A stretch of 64,000 nt of DNA from Pararheinheimera marina (lineage in GTDB: Bacteria > Pseudomonadota > Gammaproteobacteria > Enterobacterales > Alteromonadaceae). The first letter of the stretch is position 1; every line of letters begins with the position of its first letter. Positions 49,733 to 58,106 of the stretch are shown here, piece after piece. The notes beneath the pieces were generated by a model, which was not told the DNA's origin, searched no databases, and saw nothing but the letters and a program-made list of their open reading frames with translations. Where the stretch lies: contig NZ_JBHSGB010000010.1 of the NCBI RefSeq assembly GCF_042654345.1, positions 372,001 through 436,000 of the forward strand, given 5' to 3'. The translations under genes were made by a program, and so were the position numbers.

Positions 49733-51241
49733 ATGCAAAACAACGTAAAAAAAGTGGTGGTGGCAGGCGGTGGCACCGCCGGCTGGGTGGCGGCGGCGGC
49801 GCTGGCTAAACGTTTACAGGACCAGATTGAGCTGGTACTGGTGGAATCGGAAGAGATAGGCACAGTCGGGGTAGGCGAGTCGACCATTCCGCCTGTGGCC
49901 TTGTTCCACAACCTGCTGGGCATTGATGAACAGGAGTTTATGCGGGCGACCGACGCGACCTTTAAGCTCGGTATTTCCTTTGAGCATTGGGGGCTGCAGG
50001 GCGACCGTTATATGCACCCTTTTGGCACCACAGGTCGCGGCAGTTTTCTGGCCGATTTTCAGCATTATTACCTGCATGGCCAACGCTTAGGCATCGAGGC
50101 GCCTTTTGGTGACTATTGCTATGAGCTGCAGGCGGCGCTGGCGCATAAATTTGGCAAAAGCAGCCAAGGTGGCCTGAGCTACGCCTATCATCTGGATGCA
50201 GGCCGCTATGCGCGTTTTTTGCGCCAGTTCAGTGAGGCTTTGGGCGCGAAGCGAATTGAAAGTAACATTCAGCAGGTGGAGCAGCACCCCAATGGCGATA
50301 TCAGCGCGTTGGTGCTGGCCGATGGTCAGCGCATTGACGGCGATCTATTTATTGACTGCACCGGTTTTCGCGCCTTGCTGATCGAGCAAACGTTAAAAAC
50401 CGGCTTTGAGCGCTGGGACCACTGGTTGCCGTGTAACAAAGCTGTGGTGGTGCAAACGGAGTCCGCAGCGACCTTGCCCCCTTACACCAGAGCCATGGCG
50501 CATCAGGCAGGCTGGCAGTGGCGTATTCCGCTGCAAAGTCGGGTCGGTAACGGCCTGGTCTACGCGGCCGATTTTCTGTCGGATGAACAGGCCCGCCAGC
50601 AGCTACTCGGCAACCTGGAAACGGCGCCCTTGATGGAGCCCCGTGTGCTCAGTTACACCACTGGGCGGCGGAAAAAGTTCTGGCACCGCAACTGTGTGGC
50701 GCTTGGCTTATCCAGTGGGTTTATTGAGCCGCTTGAATCGACCAGTATTTACCTGTTTATGAATGGGGTCATTCGGTTATTGCGGTTGTTTCCTTTTGCC
50801 GGGGTGACCGACGCTTTGGCCGATGAATACAACCAGCAGTCCATTCGTGAGCTGGAGAAAATCCGTGACTTTATTATTTTGCATTACCACCAAACTGAAC
50901 GCAGCGACAGCGAGTTCTGGAATTACTGCCGCACTATGCCCATCCCCGACAGCCTGGCGCACCGTATCGAGCTGTTCCGTGACAGCGCTTTGGCCTTTCA
51001 GACCGGCGACGAAATGTTCCGGCTGGAGTCCTGGACCCATGTGATGCTGGGCCAGCGGCTGCAGCCGCGTAGCTACCATCAACTAGTGGCCAGCGTGCCA
51101 GCCGCCGAGATGAACGCGCACTTGCAACAAATTCGTAGCAGCATCAGCCAGGCGGTCGAGCGCTTGCCGTCGCATCAGGAGTTTATCCGTCAGTATTGCC
51201 CTTCTGGTTTTGCCAAACCTGTACGGGCTATGGCGGGCTGA
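49733..51241 (+). CDS. Tryptophan halogenase-family flavoprotein
   Basis: This 502-residue FAD-dependent protein is of the flavin halogenase family. The FAD motif is AGGGTAGWVAAAAL. The catalytic Lys sits in DATFKLGISFEHW (Lys78), the halogenase motif is GWQWRIP (about 260-266) and the conserved Glu is in IEPLESTSIYL. All hallmarks of chloride-dependent halogenases are kept. Yet such genes beside TonB receptors have not been tied to a halogenated product, so substrate is unknown. It overlaps the next gene by one base. Confidence 0.9.
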   Translation: MQNNVKKVVVAGGGTAGWVAAAALAKRLQDQIELVLVESEEIGTVGVGESTIPPVALFHNLLGIDEQEFMRATDATFKLGISFEHWGLQGDRYMHPFGTTGRGSFLADFQHYYLHGQRLGIEAPFGDYCYELQAALAHKFGKSSQGGLSYAYHLDAGRYARFLRQFSEALGAKRIESNIQQVEQHPNGDISALVLADGQRIDGDLFIDCTGFRALLIEQTLKTGFERWDHWLPCNKAVVVQTESAATLPPYTRAMAHQAGWQWRIPLQSRVGNGLVYAADFLSDEQARQQLLGNLETAPLMEPRVLSYTTGRRKKFWHRNCVALGLSSGFIEPLESTSIYLFMNGVIRLLRLFPFAGVTDALADEYNQQSIRELEKIRDFIILHYHQTERSDSEFWNYCRTMPIPDSLAHRIELFRDSALAFQTGDEMFRLESWTHVMLGQRLQPRSYHQLVASVPAAEMNAHLQQIRSSISQAVERLPSHQEFIRQYCPSGFAKPVRAMAG

Positions 51242-51942
51242 TGTTAAAACTTGCACCACAAATGCAGTTGCAGGTGTTAAGGCTGGGCCAGGAGCAACAG
51301 CCTGTGCTGGTGGTGGATCATTTTCATGCTCGGCCAGACCTGTTGCTGCAGGATGCCGGTAACCAGCAGTTTGCCGCCAATTCGCCGTATTACCCCGGCG
51401 TGCGGGCAGCCGCGCCAGAGGCTTACCGGCAGCGCTTTTTGCAAAGCCTGCAGAGTACGTTGTGCCAGGTCTTTGCCTTGCCGTCGGCTAATTTGCACTT
51501 TTCGGTTTGCCATTATTCGCTGGTGACCACAGCACCAGATCAGCTGAAACTGCTGCAGCGTATTCCGCATTTTGATACCACAGAGCCGCATGCCTTGGCG
51601 GCAGTGCATTATTTGTTTCAGGGCAACCAGGGTGGCACAGCGTTTTACCGCCATCGCAAGACAGGTTTTGAAACTATTGATGAAACGCGCACAGAGGCCT
51701 ATTACCGCGCGTTGGAAAGTGAAAATGGCGGGCCGGATTTACCGCCAGCCGATGCCGGTTATATTCAGGGGGACACCGCCTTATTCAGTCAGTTGGGTCG
51801 GGTGGACGGTTGCTTTAACCGTCTGGTGCTGTACCGGCGCAAATTGCTGCACAGCGCTCAGATAGGGCCTGACACCTGCTTATCAGCCGACCCACGACAG
51901 GGCCGGCTGACCATCAGCAGTTTTATTGATTGCTTGCCTTAA
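51241..51942 (+). CDS. DUF6445 family protein (putative 2OG-oxygenase fold)
   Basis: This 233-residue protein has IPHFDTTEPHALAAVHYLFQGNQGGTAFYRHRKTGFE, which includes an HxD pair, and a later His in RLVLYRRKLLHSA that may complete an Fe(II) site; this resembles prolyl-4-hydroxylase-type dioxygenases. I recall it as DUF6445, which accompanies tryptophan-halogenase-like genes. Reaction unknown. It overlaps the convergent SASA esterase gene by 20 bases at the 3' ends. Confidence 0.75.
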   Translation: MLKLAPQMQLQVLRLGQEQQPVLVVDHFHARPDLLLQDAGNQQFAANSPYYPGVRAAAPEAYRQRFLQSLQSTLCQVFALPSANLHFSVCHYSLVTTAPDQLKLLQRIPHFDTTEPHALAAVHYLFQGNQGGTAFYRHRKTGFETIDETRTEAYYRALESENGGPDLPPADAGYIQGDTALFSQLGRVDGCFNRLVLYRRKLLHSAQIGPDTCLSADPRQGRLTISSFIDCLP

Positions 51943-53839
51943 ACCCAAGCTTGGCTTCAAAAGAGCTGGCCGGCAGACCCACTCCGTTATACAGCACCGC
52001 GTCCGGGTTATCTGCCCAGCCGTAACGCACCGTCACAGGTTGTGGGACTTCTGCCGCAGATAACAGCAATTGATCGCCTTGTTGCTGCACCTTGGCCCAC
52101 ACATAACGGCCGTCTTTGCCGGCAATGGCAAAAGCATTGCCGCCTTGTTTCAGCACTAAGCCTTGCTCGGCAAACTGAAAGCTCAACCTGAGTTGCTGAG
52201 CCTCGGCGGTGACGGACGCAATCTCTGGCCCGCGATAAGGCAGTTTTTCCTGATAAGCCACTGCCCGGGCCGCCAGCGCCAAACGTTGTCCTAAGGTGCG
52301 TTTATCCACAGGGTGAATATCATTCCACTCGCCGGTATCGAGCGCCACTACCATAGCAGTGTGTGGCACTTGTTGTGTTAAGCGCTGCGCTTCACGCAGG
52401 CCGGCCCAGCTACTGTCGGTTGGCTGGTTGGTTTTTTCCAGGAAATTGGCCAGCTGCACATACAAAAAAGGTAAGTCGGGCTGCTGCCAGGCCTGGCGCC
52501 AATCCGCAATCATCCGCTCAAAACGTTGCTGGTACTGGGCATAAGCCCCGACATTGGATTCGCCCTGATACCAAATGACGCCTTTCACTGGCAGCCAGGT
52601 TAAAGGCGCGGTCAGGCCGTTATACAGCCCCAGCGGTTTCCAGCGGATAAAGGTATCGCCAGGCAAAGGTTTGGCAGCGGCTCCCAATTGCATTTTCCAG
52701 GTTTTACTCAGTGCTATCTGCTGCTGATCGCTGCCAATCCAATAGGGCTTGTCCGGCATCAGGCCGGTTTTGCCCTGAGTGGAGGTGATTCGCACCGCCA
52801 GCTGATTCACGCCCGCTTTGAGTAAGCCGACAGGAATTTCATAACGACGCGGCGGATACTGGTAAGTGGTTTCGGCAATTTTCTGGCCGTTTAAATAGGC
52901 TTCGTCGGCGTCCACTATGCTGCCCAGGCGCAATACGGTGGCTTGTTTAGCTTGCTGTTCGCTCAGTGTGATCGCCTGGCGCAGCCACCAGACGCCGGTA
53001 AAGGGCTCTGGTAAAAAGCCGGGCAGGGTGATGCTTTTCCAGTTGCTGTCATCAAAGTCCTGGCTAAACCATGGCGTGGCCGCATGCAGGCCCTGGTCGC
53101 GGGCGGCTAAATCGCCATACCAGGCCTGGTTTTTTGCCGCATCCGCCGCTGTGATTTCGGCAATATAGGCATCATCTTTAAACTTTTTCGCTTCGGCCAG
53201 CGCCTCCGGGAAGGCCTGCAGCGCTTCTTCACTGAGCCAGGCTTCCACCGGCGAGCCGCCCAGCGCGTTATTTAAAATACCCACAGGTACATTAATTTGT
53301 TGCTGCAAGTCGCGGGCAAAGTAATAGGCCAGCGCCGAGAAATGCTGGATGTCGGCGGCGGTGGCCTGCATCCAGCGGCCATCAGTCAGGTCCTGCTGCG
53401 GCGCTTTGAAATTGTACTTCTGCGGCACGCCAAACTGGCGAATCAGCGGAAAATGGGCGGCGGCCAGATCGGCCGGATACGCCTCCGCCAGCCGGGCCAT
53501 CGGCATCTCCATATTGGACTGACCGGACGCCACCCAGACATCACCAAAATACAGGTCCTTGACCTGTACTTCATTTTGGCCTTTCACACTGATTTGATGC
53601 GGCCCGCCGGCACCTTGTGCTGGGAGCTGTACTTGCCAGCGGCCATTGCGGGTCACCGCCTGGCCAATCAGGCGGTTGTCCAGCCGAAGCTCAACCGCTT
53701 CACCTTCGGCGCCATACCCCCACAGTGGAATGGTTTTATCACGTTGCAGCACGGCGCCGTCACTGATCAGGCGCGGCAATGAGACCTCGGCCAGCAGCGG
53801 GCCAGACACAAAAGCAAGAGCAAACAAGAGGATACGCAT
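51923..53839 (-). CDS. Sialate O-acetylesterase-family carbohydrate esterase
   Basis: This 638-residue exported esterase has a signal peptide (to about residue 18, PLLA-EV). The SGNH-like motif WVASGQSNMEMPMARL carries the nucleophile Ser and the C-terminal NDIHPVDKRTLGQRLA carries the Asp-His pair. An inserted jelly-roll (about 260-360) is usual for the family. Next to ManD, GH43 and xylA it most likely removes acetyl groups from xylan-type polysaccharides rather than sialic acid. Start ATG 53839. Confidence 0.87.
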   Translation of the reverse strand: MRILLFALAFVSGPLLAEVSLPRLISDGAVLQRDKTIPLWGYGAEGEAVELRLDNRLIGQAVTRNGRWQVQLPAQGAGGPHQISVKGQNEVQVKDLYFGDVWVASGQSNMEMPMARLAEAYPADLAAAHFPLIRQFGVPQKYNFKAPQQDLTDGRWMQATAADIQHFSALAYYFARDLQQQINVPVGILNNALGGSPVEAWLSEEALQAFPEALAEAKKFKDDAYIAEITAADAAKNQAWYGDLAARDQGLHAATPWFSQDFDDSNWKSITLPGFLPEPFTGVWWLRQAITLSEQQAKQATVLRLGSIVDADEAYLNGQKIAETTYQYPPRRYEIPVGLLKAGVNQLAVRITSTQGKTGLMPDKPYWIGSDQQQIALSKTWKMQLGAAAKPLPGDTFIRWKPLGLYNGLTAPLTWLPVKGVIWYQGESNVGAYAQYQQRFERMIADWRQAWQQPDLPFLYVQLANFLEKTNQPTDSSWAGLREAQRLTQQVPHTAMVVALDTGEWNDIHPVDKRTLGQRLALAARAVAYQEKLPYRGPEIASVTAEAQQLRLSFQFAEQGLVLKQGGNAFAIAGKDGRYVWAKVQQQGDQLLLSAAEVPQPVTVRYGWADNPDAVLYNGVGLPASSFEAKLGFKASNQ

Positions 53840-54062
53840 CACGAAGTTCCCTGTTGTGGTTTTTTGTCCAGCCTACTGTGCCTTAGGGCTATGGCAAAGC
53901 CGGGTGCCAGTAAAGGTGAGGCTGATACGAAAAAACATAAGGTCAGCCGCACGGCCGGGCACTGCAGAGCACAAAGCATAACGGCCTTACCAGCTTTCAG
54001 AATTGTGGCGAAAGACGAGTTGGGTATGCTGTAAAACATTGTGTTTAAAGGAGTATCCACCG

Positions 54063-55271
54063 ATGAAAATTACCTCTGCCCGCGTGATTGTCTGCAGCCC
54101 GGGCCGCAATTTTGTCACCTTAAAGATTGAGACGGACCAAGGCCTGACCGGCATTGGCGATGCGACGCTCAATGGTCGCGAACTGGCCGTGGCCAGTTAC
54201 CTGACCGAGCATATGATCCCTTGCCTGATTGGCAAAGACGCCTCGCAAATTGAAGACATCTGGCAGTTTTTCTACCGGGGCGCTTACTGGCGGCGTGGGC
54301 CTGTCGGCATGACCGCGCTCGCGGCAGTGGATATGGCGCTGTGGGACATTAAAGCCAAGGCGGCCGGTATGCCGCTCTATCAGTTATTGGGTGGGCGCAG
54401 CCGCTCAAAAGTCATGGTCTATGGCCATGCCAACGGCAAGGACATTGACGACACGGTCGAGGCGGTGCTGCGCTACAAAGAGCAGGGTTATGTCGCCATT
54501 CGGGCGCAGTCTGGGGTGCCGGGTCTGGCCTCAACCTATGGCGTGTCGAAAGACAAACTGTTTTATGAACCTGCCGATGCCGACCTGCCAACGGAAAACC
54601 TCTGGTCCACCACCAAGTACCTGAACCATGTGCCGAAGTTATTTGCCAAGGTGCGTGACGCAGTGGGGGACGATATTCACCTGCTGCACGACGTGCACCA
54701 CAGGCTGACACCCATTGAAGCGGCCCGGCTTGGCAAAGAGCTGGAGCCCTTTAAACTGTTTTGGCTGGAAGATGCAGTCACGGCCGAGTTGCAGGAAGGC
54801 TTTCGATTGATCCGCCAGCACACCACCACACCATTGGCTGTGGGCGAGGTGTTCTCGTCCATTTACGACTGTCAGCAGCTGATCAGCGAACAGTTGATTG
54901 ATTACATCCGCACGACCCTGGTGCACGGCGGCGGTATTACCCATTTACGCCGTATTGCCGCACTGGCGGAGCTGTACCATGTGCGGACCGGCTTTCATGG
55001 TGCGACCGACTTATCGCCAGTGACTATGGGCGCGGCGCTGCATTTTGACAGCTGGGTGCCGAACTTCGGCATTCAGGAATACATGCGTCACACCGAAGCG
55101 ACCGATGAAGTCTTCCCACACGACTACCACTTTAACGCGGGTTTCCTCTACTGCGGCGAAACTCCGGGCCATGGTGTGACTATTGACGAAAAGCTGGCGG
55201 CTAAATACCCCTACCAACGCGCCTACCTGCCGGTCAACCGGCTGGAAGATGGCACCTTGTTTAATTGGTAG
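54063..55271 (+). CDS. manD: D-mannonate dehydratase, enolase superfamily (ManD/RspA-like)
   Basis: This 402-residue enolase-superfamily enzyme is predicted to dehydrate D-mannonate to 2-keto-3-deoxygluconate in glucuronate breakdown. The N-terminal capping domain reads TLKIETDQGLTGIGDATLNGRELAVASYL; the barrel has RRGPVGMTALAAVDMALWDIKAKAAGMPLYQLLGG, LLHDVHHRLTP (metal Asp), FWLEDAV, VGEVF and a long HGGGITHLRR. ManD chains are 400-405 residues, as here. Its place in a xylan locus suggests use of methylglucuronic or glucuronic side groups. AAGGAG precedes ATG 54063. Confidence 0.88.
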   Translation: MKITSARVIVCSPGRNFVTLKIETDQGLTGIGDATLNGRELAVASYLTEHMIPCLIGKDASQIEDIWQFFYRGAYWRRGPVGMTALAAVDMALWDIKAKAAGMPLYQLLGGRSRSKVMVYGHANGKDIDDTVEAVLRYKEQGYVAIRAQSGVPGLASTYGVSKDKLFYEPADADLPTENLWSTTKYLNHVPKLFAKVRDAVGDDIHLLHDVHHRLTPIEAARLGKELEPFKLFWLEDAVTAELQEGFRLIRQHTTTPLAVGEVFSSIYDCQQLISEQLIDYIRTTLVHGGGITHLRRIAALAELYHVRTGFHGATDLSPVTMGAALHFDSWVPNFGIQEYMRHTEATDEVFPHDYHFNAGFLYCGETPGHGVTIDEKLAAKYPYQRAYLPVNRLEDGTLFNW

Positions 55272-55296
55272 TTTTGCTCGTTTCTGCAAACTTATG

Positions 55297-55318
55297 GGCG
55301 ACGTCAAGTCGCCTTTTT
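55297..55318 (+). terminator. Intrinsic terminator after manD
   Basis: GGCGAC-GTCAA-GTCGCC followed by T5. Confidence 0.88.
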
Positions 55319-55371
55319 CATAGCTCTATGGCTGCTGGAAAAACTTGAAACAGCAGCTCACGTTCTCCTGC

Positions 55372-55428
55372 AACTATACTTCTAACCTTTATTGCAGGAT
55401 GCAATCTGTATCACTTGGTGGTATAGTT
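55372..55428 (+). promoter_or_regulatory. Probable toxin-antitoxin operator region
   Basis: AACTATAC (55372) and GTATAGTT (55421) form an inverted repeat flanking a perfect palindrome ATTGCA-GGA-TGCAAT (55391-55405). Located just before the toxin gene; the XRE protein of the pair is the natural candidate to bind it. Confidence 0.5.
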
Positions 55429-55446
55429 TTGAAAGGCGAGGACGCT

Positions 55447-55821
55447 ATGCAGACCTATAAATCAAAATGGTTTAGTAAATGGGCTGAGCAAGAAGGGCTG
55501 ACGGACTGCGATCTATACAATGCGGTGCAAGAAATTACAGCAGGACTGATGGATGCTGACCTCGGCGGCCATGTGATAAAAAAGCGGGTTGGGCTGCGAA
55601 GGCAAGGTAAAAGGGGCGGGGCCCGCACTTTGCTAGCCGTTAAGCATGGTGACAAAGCCTTTTTTATCTTTGGTTTTGCAAAGAGCCAGCAAGACAATAT
55701 CAGCCGAAAAGAACTAAACGCTTTAAAGTTATTGGCAAAAAATTTATTGGCTTACACTGCCGTGGCGTTAAATCGAGCCATACAGGCTGGCGAGCTTATA
55801 GAGGTGAAAATCGATGAGTAA
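55447..55821 (+). CDS. RelE/HigB-like toxin (type II TA)
   Basis: This 124-residue protein has the RelE-superfamily fold of the DUF1044 kind: YKSKWFSKWAEQEGLTDCDLYNAVQEI, KKRVGLRRQGKRGGARTLLAVKHGDKAFFIFGFAKSQQDNISRKELNALKLLAK. Relatives are ribosome-dependent mRNA nucleases or gyrase-independent growth inhibitors. ATG 55447 is chosen (GAGG upstream); the frame is open to about 55345, inside the operator region. The toxin comes first and overlaps the antitoxin by eight bases, the order typical of HigBA/NadS-type pairs. Confidence 0.85.
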   Translation: MQTYKSKWFSKWAEQEGLTDCDLYNAVQEITAGLMDADLGGHVIKKRVGLRRQGKRGGARTLLAVKHGDKAFFIFGFAKSQQDNISRKELNALKLLAKNLLAYTAVALNRAIQAGELIEVKIDE

Positions 55822-56122
55822 CAGCATCTTAGATGCAGTACACCAAACAGCTCAAGGGTTAAACAAGGCTGGCGTGATGGACGTGCAAACCATGCGCAAG
55901 TTCGATGCGCTCTGTTTGCCAGAGGTTGAGCATTTCGATGCCGCCCGCATCAAAGCCATCCGAGAAAGTGCCCGCGTCAGTCAGGCCGTATTTGCAGCCT
56001 ACTTAAATACCAGCCCATCCACAGTGCGCGCCTGGGAGCAAGGCGGCAAAAGCCCCAAAGGTGCTTCGTTAAAGCTGCTGAATTTAGTGGCGCATAAGGG
56101 GCTGGGGGTTTTGGTGTATTAG
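55814..56122 (+). CDS. XRE-family antitoxin/regulator (NadS-like)
   Basis: This 102-residue protein has a helix-turn-helix in its second half: IKAIRESARVSQAVFAAYLNTSPSTVRAWEQGGKSPKGASLKLLNLV. The N-terminal half would wrap the toxin. Expected to repress the operon through the palindromes upstream and to neutralise the RelE-like partner. Confidence 0.88.
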   Translation: MSNSILDAVHQTAQGLNKAGVMDVQTMRKFDALCLPEVEHFDAARIKAIRESARVSQAVFAAYLNTSPSTVRAWEQGGKSPKGASLKLLNLVAHKGLGVLVY

Positions 56123-56144
56123 ATGCATCTCAAAGTTACCGCGA

Positions 56145-56708
56145 CTAGTGGATTTGGGAACGAATCAGCTGATTCAGTTCCCAAACTGACTTTGATATCT
56201 CTTTAATGCTGAAAGGTTCACCTCTGAAAACATAAATAAAAGAGTAAGGATCGAAGAATCGCATGATGCTCTTTTCCTCAATACCGCCAAATGTCTTCCC
56301 CTGCGGTCCTATGGTGGCATCAGCAAACATAGTTGCGTTACTACCTTCTCTCCAGTTGTCTAGCCGCTCATCAAAGTGTTCTAAGTGATCCCTTAATCTC
56401 CGATCGGCAACCACATGATGTTCGGTGAGCCCTAGATAGCTCCTTAAGTATTCAGCTCGATCTTTTGATTTCCCCTTTTTGTTTGGATGCCATAACAAGC
56501 GAGACACATTACTTGTATGTGTTAACAAGCTATGTAAGTTTCTGAAAACTTCATTTTGCAAAAATTGAGATGCATCGACTCTGTTTGCGTTGGGTAATTG
56601 TTTCAAAAAATGCATTACGCCATCGTTCGCTTGCAGTACTAGTTGGCATTGAAAAGATATTTCACTTAGATAAATTTTTAGATGAAATTCGTTCATTTGT
56701 GTATTCAT
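56145..56708 (-). CDS. Uncharacterised protein with RX4H motif (HEPN-like?)
   Basis: This 187-residue, mainly helical protein matches no family I recognise. It contains Arg106 and His111 in RRLRDHLEHFDERLDNW, fitting the RX4-6H signature of HEPN ribonucleases. AT-richer codon use than neighbours and a position next to a toxin-antitoxin pair suggest recent acquisition. AGGTGA precedes the ATG at a rather long spacing. It could equally be a plain structural protein; only the motif supports HEPN. Confidence 0.5.
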   Translation of the reverse strand: MNTQMNEFHLKIYLSEISFQCQLVLQANDGVMHFLKQLPNANRVDASQFLQNEVFRNLHSLLTHTSNVSRLLWHPNKKGKSKDRAEYLRSYLGLTEHHVVADRRLRDHLEHFDERLDNWREGSNATMFADATIGPQGKTFGGIEEKSIMRFFDPYSFIYVFRGEPFSIKEISKSVWELNQLIRSQIH

Positions 56709-57099
56709 GGAATTGAATCACCTTTTTTAACTGATGTTTACGATAAATCATCATTTTGCAAATGACGTTTGCGATGTTGAGTATACATAGGCATAAGGGG
56801 AGTGATTAGGCTGAAATTTCAGCAATCAGCTCCCGGTGACTGCGTAGTGAGCGATATAACAGTGAGCGCGGGAGGCGCGAACGGGCGAACGCAGTAGTCT
56901 CCGGGGGCTGGGTTGCCTACCACTGTTTTTGTTCTGGAATTCCGCCAGAGGTTTGCTTACCGGCGAATTGGCTGTTGTCGATTAACCTTCTATCCAAACC
57001 AATATGCAGATTAAAACAAAGGGCGCACCAAGGTGCGCCCCTTCCGTCATTTGGGGGAGCGGATTATGAACAAAATCGCCTCCCCCGGCTTTTCAACCC
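56709..57099. other. Intergenic region with an 82-base foldable element
   Basis: No gene. 56828-56836 (AGCTCCCGG) pairs with 56901-56909 (CCGGGGGCT) and 56840-56845 (CTGCGT) with 56889-56894 (ACGCAG), enclosing a GC-rich core. The element may be an extragenic repeat or a small RNA; I see no promoter. The GH43 terminator is at the right end. Confidence 0.45.
57018..57043 (-). terminator. Intrinsic terminator of the GPH-GH43 operon
   Basis: GGGCGCAC-CAAG-GTGCGCCC, with TTTGTTTT following on the minus strand, 57 bases past the GH43 stop. Confidence 0.85.
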
Positions 57100-58104
57100 C
57101 TAATCCCGATAGGGCTGGATGGTGAGGATGCGGCCGTCGGCTTGGTGCACCAGTTCGGTCATTTTGACGGAACGCAGGTGGGTAACACCTTCGGATAAAA
57201 TCGAGTCGTGGTAAAACAGATACCACTTGCCTTCGAACTGGCAAATGGAGTGGTGGGTGGTCCAGCCCACCACTGGCTCCAAAATGCGGCCCTGGTAGGT
57301 GAAAGGCCCGTATGGGTTGTCACCTGTGGCATAGCACAAAAAGTGGGTGTCGCCGGTGGAGTAGGAAAAGTAGTAGGTCCCGTCGTATTTATGCAGCCAG
57401 GACGCTTCAAAAAACCGCCTGTCATTGTCACCAGCCAGCAGCGGCTGACCATCGGAGTCCAGGATCTGCACTTCTCGCGGCGCTTCGGCAAATTGCAGCA
57501 TATCGTCGGAAAGACGCGCAACCCGTGGACCCAGCGCCGGTTGTTCTGCGCTCGGTTCCTGGTGTGAAGAGCTATAGCTGTTGTCGCGGTAGCTTTGCAG
57601 CTGGCCACCCCAAATACCCCCAAAGTACATATAATAAGCGCCGTCGTCGTCGGCAAACACCGCCGGGTCTATTGAATAGCTGCCTGCGATGGCTTCTGCT
57701 TCTGGCTTGAACGGGCCGTAAGGGGTTTTGGCCGTGGCCACGCCAATGCGGAATAAACCGTCTGGCGCCTTGGCGGGAAAATAAAAGTAATAAGTGTCAC
57801 CTTTTTTCGCTGCGTCCGGCGCCCACATTTGCCGCTCAGCCCAGGGCACATCCGCCACATGCAAGGCCACACCATGGTCTGTAGTAGCGCCGCCCGGCTG
57901 CTCCAGCGACAACACATGGTAGTCTTCCATGCCAAAGTGGTCGCCATTGTCATTAAAGGGGATGCCCGCTTCAATGTCGTGCGACGGGTAAATATAAATT
58001 TTGCCTTCAAACACATGGGCAGACGGGTCCGCCGTATAAATATGCTCCACCAAAGGCTGGGAAATCGCTTTGGCTTTTAATTCCTGGTAATTAGGCTCAG
58101 TCAT
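57100..58104 (-). CDS. GH43 family glycosidase (xylosidase/arabinofuranosidase type)
   Basis: This 334-residue five-bladed beta-propeller glycosidase has catalytic Asp in YTADPSAHVFEGKIYIYPSHD, the pKa-modulating Asp in SIDPAVFADDDGAYYMYFGG and the acid Glu in FFEASWLHKYDGTYYFSYST. It lacks a signal peptide, so it works on oligosaccharides imported by the GPH transporter encoded just upstream. Beta-xylosidase or alpha-L-arabinofuranosidase is likely; sequence alone does not decide. ATG 58104 has GGAG five bases away; the upstream stop overlaps the ribosome binding site. Confidence 0.9.
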   Translation of the reverse strand: MTEPNYQELKAKAISQPLVEHIYTADPSAHVFEGKIYIYPSHDIEAGIPFNDNGDHFGMEDYHVLSLEQPGGATTDHGVALHVADVPWAERQMWAPDAAKKGDTYYFYFPAKAPDGLFRIGVATAKTPYGPFKPEAEAIAGSYSIDPAVFADDDGAYYMYFGGIWGGQLQSYRDNSYSSSHQEPSAEQPALGPRVARLSDDMLQFAEAPREVQILDSDGQPLLAGDNDRRFFEASWLHKYDGTYYFSYSTGDTHFLCYATGDNPYGPFTYQGRILEPVVGWTTHHSICQFEGKWYLFYHDSILSEGVTHLRSVKMTELVHQADGRILTIQPYRD

Positions 58105-58106
58105 CA

